Assembly: GCA_017860085.1 (NCBI GenBank)
Contig: JAFNAJ010000030.1
Span: forward strand, 1-12,772
Origin: Acidobacteriota bacterium
GTDB lineage: Bacteria; Acidobacteriota; Vicinamibacteria; Vicinamibacterales; JAFNAJ01
Length of the DNA: 12,772 nt
Reading direction: 5' to 3'
The position numbers and the translations under genes are program-made. Below, in pieces: positions 7,409 through 12,772 of this stretch. How positions within the stretch are numbered: the stretch's first letter is position 1; every line of letters starts with the position of its first letter. The notes below the pieces were generated by a model that searched no databases, was not told the origin of the DNA, and saw only the letters and a program-made list of their open reading frames with translations.

Positions 7409-8153
7409 CTGGTGTGCCACGGGTCGGGCACTCCTCGACGCGTGGCTGCTCGTCTCGCTCGGCCCAGCCTGCGCCAGTTGTGGCGCCCTGGTCGACACAC
7501 CCACCCGCGGACCCGTGTGCGGCGCCTGCTGGGACGGCATCGCCAGGCTGACGCCACCCATCTGTTCCCGCTGTGGGCTGCCACTTCCCTCCTGGCGCGA
7601 AACCTGTGGCGAGACGGCCACGTGCGCGCGCTGCCGCCGGAGCCCACGGGTCGTCAATCGGCTGAGGAGCCTGGGGCCCTACGAGGGACGGCTGCGGGAG
7701 ATCGTGCACGCAATGAAGTACGGACGGCATCGCTCGGTGGCCGGTCGGCTGTCGGCCCTCGTCCGGGCCGAGATGGGGGACGTGCTGGCCGGGGCCGACT
7801 GTGTCGTGCCGGTTCCCCTTCACTGGACGCGTCACTGGACCCGCGGCTTCAACCAGGCGGCCGACTTGGCGAAGGGACTCGGCCTGCCGGTCGTGCATGG
7901 TCTGGCCAGGGCTCGGCGGACGGCGAGCCAGACCACGCTCTCGTCAGGCCGACGTCACGCCAACGTGAAGGGCGCCTTTGTGGTGCAGCACGGGCGGGTG
8001 CCGCGCATCCTGCGCGGGAGGACGGTGGTCCTGGTAGACGATGTGTGCACGACGGGTGCCACGCTCGAGGCGTGCGCGCGGGTGCTCGTCGGAGCGGGTG
8101 TGCGCGAGGTTCGCGCGGTTACGGTAGCGCGAGCCGTGCTCGGACGGCGTTGA
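7314..8153 (+). CDS. comF: ComF family phosphoribosyltransferase-like protein (start uncertain)
   Basis: ComF proteins combine an N-terminal zinc-ribbon-like part with a phosphoribosyltransferase fold and are needed for DNA uptake in some competent bacteria; their reaction is not settled. Numbered from ATG 7314 (279 residues), Cys pairs occur at 53/56, 69/72, 84/87 and 104/107. The PRPP-binding loop VVLVDDVCTTGAT is at 238-250. Family length and the ALLDAWLL start of the conserved part suggest that about 40 residues at the front are not real. However, the frame has no ATG, GTG or TTG between 7314 and the conserved start, only a CTG at 7446. Starting at 7314 would overlap rsfS by 95 bases. The 3' end overlaps the convergent tmk gene by 35 bases. 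Family assignment is secure; the start is not. Confidence 0.85.
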   Translation: MSSRPIPEPSTPSSACGAARTATTSPNATCRSWCATGRALLDAWLLVSLGPACASCGALVDTPTRGPVCGACWDGIARLTPPICSRCGLPLPSWRETCGETATCARCRRSPRVVNRLRSLGPYEGRLREIVHAMKYGRHRSVAGRLSALVRAEMGDVLAGADCVVPVPLHWTRHWTRGFNQAADLAKGLGLPVVHGLARARRTASQTTLSSGRRHANVKGAFVVQHGRVPRILRGRTVVLVDDVCTTGATLEACARVLVGAGVREVRAVTVARAVLGRR

Positions 8154-8721
8154 GCACCGCCGCTTCGACCGTGTCGATGGACGCTTCGCCGTCGACCCTG
8201 ACCCAGCAGGGGTCGGCAGCCAACCGGGCGTAGCTGGCGCGGACGCGTTCGAGCAGGCCGAGGTCGCGCTCGAACCGGTCGCGGTCGACCCGCTTTCGCC
8301 GGAGCGCGCTCGCTGGGTCGATGTCGAGCAGGATCGTCAGGTCGGGCTGCGGCAGGTGGCGCTGCACGGTGAAGAGCCAGTCGGGGTCCAGGCCGCCGGC
8401 TTCGCCATACGCCACGCTCGAGGCGAGGTAGCGGTCGCAGAGCACGATGAGCCCCTCGTCGAGCCACGCCTCGATGCGCGGCCGAAACTCGTAGCGGTTG
8501 GCGATGAACAGCAACTGGAGCACGTCGGGCGGGTAGTCACGCTCGCCGCCGAGCGCCCGTGCGATTTCCCTCGCGATGGGCGTCTCGTAGTCGGGGAACG
8601 CCAGGGCTTCCACGCGGTGCCCCCCGCGCTCGAGGTGCTGGCGCAGCCGGCGCCACTGCGTCTCCTTGCCGCTCTGGTCGAGCCCCTCGAACGCGATGAG
8701 CCGGCCGGCTCGCGCGGTCAT
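8119..8721 (-). CDS. tmk: thymidylate kinase
   Basis: Phosphorylates dTMP to dTDP using ATP, an essential step of dTTP supply. The 200-residue product has the P-loop FEGLDQSGKETQ (11-22), the CDRYLASSVAYGEAGG motif (95-110) that contacts the substrate, ILLDIDP (130-136) and an arginine-rich lid (RRKRVDRDRF, 141-150). The P-loop reads LDQSGK where many relatives have LDGAGK; the functional lysine (K19) and glycines are kept. Start ATG 8721-8719 is preceded at 6 bases by GGAGGAG (8734-8728), which is also the last two Glu codons of lysA. It lies 3 bases downstream of lysA, so the two form an operon. Confidence 0.95.
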   Translation of the reverse strand: MTARAGRLIAFEGLDQSGKETQWRRLRQHLERGGHRVEALAFPDYETPIAREIARALGGERDYPPDVLQLLFIANRYEFRPRIEAWLDEGLIVLCDRYLASSVAYGEAGGLDPDWLFTVQRHLPQPDLTILLDIDPASALRRKRVDRDRFERDLGLLERVRASYARLAADPCWVRVDGEASIDTVEAAVLNAVRARLALP

Positions 8722-8724
8722 GCG

Positions 8725-9966
8725 TCACTCCTCCAGCGCGAGCAGGTCGTCGATCCGCTGGCGTCGCCGCACGACTCGCCAGGCGTCGCCGTCGACCATG
8801 ACCTCGGCCGGAAGCGGGCGGCGGTTGTAGTTCGACGCCATGACGGCGCCGTACGCCCCCACGTCCATGACGGCCACCAGGTCGCCGACGCGAGGGTCGG
8901 GCAACTGGCGGTCGGTGCCGAACGTGTCGCTGCTTTCGCACACGGGTCCCACCACGTCGCACGTCGCGGGGGCGCGGTCGTCGCGGACGACCGGCTGGAT
9001 GCGATGGAACGCCCCGTACAACGCGGGCCGGAGCAGCTCGGTCATGCCCGCGTCCAGCACGACGAACCGACGTCCGCCCGGGTGGTGCTTCACGTCGACG
9101 ATCGACGCGATCAAGGCGCCGGCCGGCGCCGTGAGGCTCCGTCCCGGCTCGACGATCAGCGACAAGCCGAGGTCGGCGGTCGCGTGCCGCACGGCCGTCG
9201 CGTACGCCTGCAGGTCGGGCGTGCCAGACCCATCGTAGGAGATGCCGAGTCCCCCGCCGACGTCGAGGTGTTCCAGGGGGATTCCTTCCGCGATGACGGT
9301 TCGCGCCAGCGCGGCCAGCAGCGTGATGGCGCGCGTGATCGGCTCGAGCGTCGTCATCTGCGAGCCGATGTGGGTGTGAAGTCCGACGAACCGGAGCCCC
9401 GGGCGCCTGGCCGCCTCCCTGATGATGGGCAGCGCCTGCTCGAGCGCGACCCCGAACTTGTTGCGTCTGAGCCCTGTCGAGATGTGCGGGTGGCTCCCCG
9501 CGTCCACGTCCGGGTTGACGCGCAGCGCCACCCGCGCCCGCGTCCCCGACGCGCGGGCGATGGCGTCGATGCGCTCCAACTCGCCGGGCGACTCGGCATT
9601 GATGGCCTTCAGGCCCAGGGGAACCGCTCGCGCCAGCTCGCTCGGCGCCTTGCCGACACCGGTGAACACGATCTGCCCGGCCTGGTACCCGGCGCGCAGG
9701 GCCACATCGATCTCGCCGATCGAGTTGGCATCGACGTCGGCGCCAAGATCCCTGAGCAGCCGCACGATGGCCAGCGTGGAGTTAGCCTTGAGCGCGTAGT
9801 GAATCGCGTGCGGCACCCCGGCCAGCCCGGTCTCGAGGTCGCGGAATCGCTGGCGGATGACGTGGGCGCTGTAGACGTAGAAGGGCGTGCCCACCGCCGT
9901 CGCCACGGTGTCGAGGCGGACACCATCGCTGGTGAGCACGTCGTCGAGATACGAGAATCCGGCCAT
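8725..9966 (-). CDS. lysA: diaminopimelate decarboxylase
   Basis: PLP-dependent fold-III enzyme that decarboxylates meso-diaminopimelate to L-lysine, the last step of lysine synthesis. The 413-residue product keeps the key residues: the PLP Schiff-base lysine K60 in HYALKANS, HTHIGSQ (197-203), the phosphate-binding GGGLGISY (237-244), EPGRS (273-277), CESSD (343-347) with the catalytic cysteine C343, and GAYGAVMASNYNRRP (370-384) with Y372. Length is normal. GGTGAG lies about 6 bases before the ATG. tmk follows after only 3 bases. The 119-base region to its right is shared with the rightward sigma factor promoter. Confidence 0.96.
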   Translation of the reverse strand: MAGFSYLDDVLTSDGVRLDTVATAVGTPFYVYSAHVIRQRFRDLETGLAGVPHAIHYALKANSTLAIVRLLRDLGADVDANSIGEIDVALRAGYQAGQIVFTGVGKAPSELARAVPLGLKAINAESPGELERIDAIARASGTRARVALRVNPDVDAGSHPHISTGLRRNKFGVALEQALPIIREAARRPGLRFVGLHTHIGSQMTTLEPITRAITLLAALARTVIAEGIPLEHLDVGGGLGISYDGSGTPDLQAYATAVRHATADLGLSLIVEPGRSLTAPAGALIASIVDVKHHPGGRRFVVLDAGMTELLRPALYGAFHRIQPVVRDDRAPATCDVVGPVCESSDTFGTDRQLPDPRVGDLVAVMDVGAYGAVMASNYNRRPLPAEVMVDGDAWRVVRRRQRIDDLLALEE

Positions 9967-10022
9967 GAGCGGCTCACCATTCTATGCTGGCGCCCGCGGG
10001 GTGATCCACCGAAGGCGCTGGT

Positions 10023-10052
10023 TTGACGCTCGAAAAACCCGCCTGTTATGAT
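10023..10052 (+). promoter_or_regulatory. sigma70-type promoter for the sigma/STAS/radical SAM cluster
   Basis: TTGACG (10023-10028) and TATGAT (10047-10052), spaced by 18 bases, each match the sigma70 consensus at five of six positions. Transcription should start near 10059, about 27 bases before ATG 10086. The spacing and quality suggest expression by the housekeeping sigma factor instead of strict autoregulation by the sigma factor encoded downstream. Confidence 0.65.
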
Positions 10053-10085
10053 GACCGCCGTCCCGCGTGCCGTGCGCTCACCCTG

Positions 10086-10745
10086 ATGTCTCCGGACTTC
10101 TCACCCGCCGCGTCTGCCCAGACAGACGACTTGATCGAGCGTTGCCTCGCCGGCGACCAGGCGGCGTGGTCCGAGATCGTTCGCACCTACTGGCGTCGGG
10201 TGTTCAACGTGGCGTACAAGTTCGTCGGCCGGCACGATGAGGCCGAGGACCTGACCCAGGACATCTTTCTGAAGGTCTTCCGGTCGCTGCACACCTTCGA
10301 CCGACGCGCCAACTTCCAGACCTGGCTCATCAGCGTCAGCCGGAACCTGTGCATCGACCACTATCGGAGCGTCCGCAAGGAACGGGAGACGATCGATCAC
10401 GGGCACGACTCGCGTGAGCTCGCGTCGGCCTCCCACGATGCGAGCCCGTACGCGCAACTCGAGCACGCCGATCATCGCCTCCTGCTTCGGCAGGCGCTCG
10501 AGTTCCTGCCGCCCACGCTGCGGGAGGCGGTGCTGCTGCGCGACATCCGCGAGCTCTCCTACCAGGAGATTGCCGACCGGCTCGACTTGCCCGAGGGCAC
10601 AGTCAAATCGCGCATCAACCGGGGCCGCCTCGAACTTGCCCGGCAGATCCAGCGTATTCAGGAAGGGGTTCGGCCCGCTGGCGGCGAGGCCCGAGCCGAC
10701 GACCCCAATACCCCCACGGAGCATCTGGATGAACCTCACGACTGA
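10086..10745 (+). CDS. RpoE-like (ECF) RNA polymerase sigma factor
   Basis: Group 4 sigma factor that directs RNA polymerase to a dedicated promoter set. The 219-residue product has a sigma2 region at about 30-97 (YWRRVFNVAYKFVGRHDEAEDLTQDIF, split over 35-61, then FQTWLISVSRNLCIDHYR). A polar linker follows, and then a sigma4 helix-turn-helix at about 133-188 (LPPTLREAVLLRD, LSYQEIADRLDLPEGTVKSR). An acidic tail of about 25 residues follows region 4. ATG 10086 was chosen because an in-frame TTG at 10023 is itself the promoter -35 box. No good Shine-Dalgarno is visible before 10086. It overlaps the STAS gene by 17 bases. No transmembrane anti-sigma factor gene is next to it. The ECF subgroup and target genes cannot be read from the sequence. 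Confidence 0.92.
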   Translation: MSPDFSPAASAQTDDLIERCLAGDQAAWSEIVRTYWRRVFNVAYKFVGRHDEAEDLTQDIFLKVFRSLHTFDRRANFQTWLISVSRNLCIDHYRSVRKERETIDHGHDSRELASASHDASPYAQLEHADHRLLLRQALEFLPPTLREAVLLRDIRELSYQEIADRLDLPEGTVKSRINRGRLELARQIQRIQEGVRPAGGEARADDPNTPTEHLDEPHD

Positions 10746-11085
10746 GCGCCGCAACGATATCGCGATCGTCCGCGTCAGGGAGTCGCGGATGATGTATCCG
10801 TTGCTCTCTGACTTCTCCTCCACCGTCACCGATCTCATCGGTCGGGGCGAGCGGCGCGTGCTGATCGACCTCTCGTCGGTGGGATACGTCGACAGCGCGA
10901 CGATCGGCTGCCTGATGGACCTCTACCGACAGGCCTCGGCGGTCGGGGGCTCGGTGAAACTGGCCGGCGTCCAGCGTCGGGTCGAGACGATGCTCACGAT
11001 GACGGGCGCGCAGAACTTCATCGAGGTGCACCACGACGAAGCCGCTGCGATGAAGAGTTTCGGGGTGACCGATGCGCACGATTAA
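10729..11085 (+). CDS. STAS-domain anti-sigma-factor antagonist
   Basis: 118 residues that form almost exactly one STAS domain, the SpoIIAA/RsbV-like fold that binds and titrates an anti-sigma kinase. The core is VLIDLSSVGYVDSATIGCLM (44-63). Aligned to SpoIIAA, whose DSSGLG motif carries the phosphorylated serine right after Asp, the equivalent here is D55-S56. The acceptor serine is kept, while the following residues are Ala-Thr instead of Ser-Gly. Later conserved parts GGSVKLAGVQRRVETMLTMTG (73-93) fit the family. GGAG lies 7 bases before ATG 10729. The start is inside the sigma factor gene (17-base overlap) and the end overlaps the next gene by 14 bases, so all three are likely made together. 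No HATPase kinase partner is encoded here. Confidence 0.9.
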   Translation: MNLTTERRNDIAIVRVRESRMMYPLLSDFSSTVTDLIGRGERRVLIDLSSVGYVDSATIGCLMDLYRQASAVGGSVKLAGVQRRVETMLTMTGAQNFIEVHHDEAAAMKSFGVTDAHD

Positions 11086-11362
11086 GACGACCACCGGCGT
11101 CGATGTCGTCCTCGACGGCGACTTGATGACCGTCCTCGAAACGCTCTACGAGGAGGTCACCATCAGGCTCGAGCTCGCCCGGACGTTCGAGGACATGATG
11201 CGCGAGATCCACCACCTCGTCGGCCAGATGGACGAAGCCGACCGGCGTGCCTATCTGATCGAGAGCCTGTTCCTCAACACGGTCACCTACGAGAACGAGC
11301 GGCTCGGCGCGTACATGCGCAAGCTGAAGTCGAAGGCCGACGGAGCCTCACCGGTCGCCTGA
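11072..11362 (+). CDS. 96-residue helical protein of unknown function
   Basis: I do not recognise the family. After a short strand-like start (MRTIKTTTGVDVVLDG), residues about 17-92 read as almost continuous amphipathic helix rich in Glu, Arg, Leu and Met, likely a helical hairpin or coiled coil. It has no signal peptide, membrane segment or cysteine, so it should be cytosolic. It starts 14 bases inside the STAS gene, preceded by GGGGTG at short distance. Its coding frame and composition match the neighbours and it is clearly a gene. Position between an anti-sigma antagonist and a radical SAM gene makes a partner or adaptor role in that signalling unit plausible, but nothing in the sequence proves it. 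Confidence 0.8.
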   Translation: MRTIKTTTGVDVVLDGDLMTVLETLYEEVTIRLELARTFEDMMREIHHLVGQMDEADRRAYLIESLFLNTVTYENERLGAYMRKLKSKADGASPVA

Positions 11363-11392
11363 CCGGCGGCCGAGATCACCGTCCCGCCCCCG

Positions 11393-12754
11393 ATGTCGCT
11401 CAACTACCTGTCGACCCGCTTCACGTGTTCCTGGCCGTGGAACATCCTCGTGCTGCTGTGCGACGGGCGGGTCGTCTGCGGCTGCGCTGACCCCTACGGC
11501 ACGCGCGTCCTCGGTGACACGCGCACCCACACGCTGGCCGAGATCTGGCGAGGCGAAACCGCCAGCCGGCTGCGGGTCGACCTGAACCACGGCGGATCGT
11601 CGTTCTGCGGAGACTGCCCGCTCAAGCTGCCGCTTGCCGACGACGAGAAACCACCGGCTCGAGCGCTCGACGTGTCACCGCTGCCCACACGGCTCTACGT
11701 CGAGTGCACGGCAGCGTGCAACATCTCCTGCTTCCAGGCCTGTTGCGCGCCTGAAACCGGGATCACCCGAACGCGTCAGGCCGGGATGCTCGATTTCGAT
11801 CTCTTCCGGCGCGTGGTTGACGAGGCCGCGCCGACGCTGGTGCGTCTTGATTTCTTCAACTACGGCGAGACGTTCCTGCACAAGCGCGCCGTCGAGATGT
11901 GCGAGTACGTCAAGGCCCGATACCCGCACGTCTATCTCTACACGAGCACCAACGGCCTCGCGTTCACCGAGGCATCGGTCGCCCGCCTGGTGCGCTCGGG
12001 CATCGACGAGGTGACGTTCTCGATCGACGGCGCCACGCCCGACAGTTACGTGCGCTACCGCCAGCGGGGCGACTTCACGAAGGCCATCGCACTGCTTCGG
12101 CACGCGGTCGGCGAGAAGCGGCAGGCCGGTCTGGCCGTGCCGTTCATCAACTGGCGCTACATCCTGTTCCGCTGGAACGACAGCGACCGCGAGATGGCGT
12201 TGGCCCGGCGGATGGCGGCCGACATTGGCGTCGACCGCCTGTGCTGGGAGATCACGGACCACCCCGAGGAGGGCTTCTCGCGCCGGTTCGTGCCCGGCAG
12301 CACGGAATTCGCGGCGATCAAACACGAGGTGTGGGATGACAACAACCTCGGGAACGCGATCCCCGGTGCCACGCCGCGTGCCCGCATCGAGCTGCGGGGC
12401 GTCCCGCGAGGGGCTCCGCTGGTCGGCGAGGCCCGTGGCTCGCTGACCCTGCAGACGCGGGTCCGCAACCTCAGTCAGCGGGCCTTTCCCCACGTCGCGC
12501 CGTACGGGCGACGCCTGGTCAGGCTCGGCGCCCAGCTCCGAACAAGCGGCGGGACCCTGCTCGACCGGGACCTCGCGCGCCAGGGGCTCCCGCACGCGTT
12601 GGAGGCTGGCGGGCAGGTCGACCTGCCGATCGTGGTGCCGTTGCCCGAGCGGCCAGGGCGATATCAGCTGGCGTTCGATCTGGTGTACGAAGGGATCGAC
12701 TGGTTCGCCGACTGCGGCTCGGAAGTCACCACGCGGGATCTCGTGGTCGGCTGA
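11393..12754 (+). CDS. radical SAM protein with N-terminal SPASM-like domain
   Basis: 453 residues in three parts. Residues 10-77 look like a SPASM/auxiliary-cluster module: Cys at 12, 23, 29, 31, 72 and 75, GDTRTHTLAEIW (41-52) and a closing CGDCPL. Residues about 98-330 are the radical SAM core with Cys at 105, 109, 113, 117 and 118, NYGE (156-159, in the place of the usual GGEP), YTSTNG (183-188) and FSIDGA (209-214). Residues about 331-453 form a beta-rich tail (VRNLS, VRLGAQL, GRYQLAFDLVYEGIDWF) resembling Ig/Wzt-type sandwich domains. The enzyme should cleave S-adenosylmethionine with a 4Fe-4S cluster; its substrate is unknown. It lies 30 bases after the helical-protein gene, without a clear Shine-Dalgarno. 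It may belong to the sigma/STAS transcript. Confidence 0.88.
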   Translation: MSLNYLSTRFTCSWPWNILVLLCDGRVVCGCADPYGTRVLGDTRTHTLAEIWRGETASRLRVDLNHGGSSFCGDCPLKLPLADDEKPPARALDVSPLPTRLYVECTAACNISCFQACCAPETGITRTRQAGMLDFDLFRRVVDEAAPTLVRLDFFNYGETFLHKRAVEMCEYVKARYPHVYLYTSTNGLAFTEASVARLVRSGIDEVTFSIDGATPDSYVRYRQRGDFTKAIALLRHAVGEKRQAGLAVPFINWRYILFRWNDSDREMALARRMAADIGVDRLCWEITDHPEEGFSRRFVPGSTEFAAIKHEVWDDNNLGNAIPGATPRARIELRGVPRGAPLVGEARGSLTLQTRVRNLSQRAFPHVAPYGRRLVRLGAQLRTSGGTLLDRDLARQGLPHALEAGGQVDLPIVVPLPERPGRYQLAFDLVYEGIDWFADCGSEVTTRDLVVG

Positions 12755-12772
12755 GCATCTCGGCCGGCCTTC

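Noticed and set aside
9979..9984. TAGAAT on the minus strand as a lysA -10 box
   Set aside because: No acceptable -35 box is found at 16-18 bases, and the predicted transcript start would fall within the ribosome binding site of lysA.
8356..10026. 556-codon open frame on the plus strand
   Set aside because: It is antisense to lysA and tmk, both fully supported. Composition is typical of a GC-rich shadow.
11675..12595. 306-codon open frame on the minus strand
   Set aside because: It lies opposite the radical SAM gene and shows no domain or ribosome binding site.

Overview
This GC-rich, densely packed bacterial chromosome window carries mostly housekeeping genes, plus one compact signalling and radical SAM cluster at the right end. 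There are no mobile elements, tRNAs, rRNAs or CRISPR arrays, and no gene-free stretch longer than about 225 bases. The high GC, the topA/dprA pair, the rplU-rpmA-obgE-nadD-rsfS run and the sigma-STAS-radical SAM cluster suggest an Acidobacteriota chromosome, possibly class Vicinamibacteria. That placement is inferred from general familiarity with such proteins and was not checked by any search.

Left part (1-3184, minus strand): dprA followed by topA, which runs off the window edge without its last codons. A 225-base divergent intergenic region (3185-3409) carries a good sigma70-type promoter facing right. It drives a translationally overlapping pair: a small exported TPR protein and a lipoprotein of unrecognised family (3410-4499).

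Middle (4599-8153, plus strand): rplU, rpmA, obgE, nadD, rsfS and comF. These are ribosomal proteins L21 and L27, a ribosome assembly GTPase, NAD synthesis, a ribosome silencing factor and a competence-type phosphoribosyltransferase. obgE/nadD and nadD/rsfS overlap, so this is probably one transcriptional unit. Facing it, on the minus strand, lysA and tmk (8119-9966) are separated by only 3 bases, and the 3' end of tmk overlaps the 3' end of comF by 35 bases.

Right part (10086-12754, plus strand): a clear promoter precedes an RpoE-like sigma factor gene. It overlaps a gene for a STAS-domain anti-sigma-factor antagonist, which overlaps a gene for a 96-residue helical protein of unknown function. 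A radical SAM protein follows 30 bases later. This is the most interesting part of the window. It looks like a partner-switching input without the usual kinase/anti-sigma gene. The radical SAM protein has a SPASM-like cysteine domain at the N-terminus instead of the C-terminus, an off-pattern iron-sulfur cysteine spacing, and an extra C-terminal beta-sandwich-like domain.
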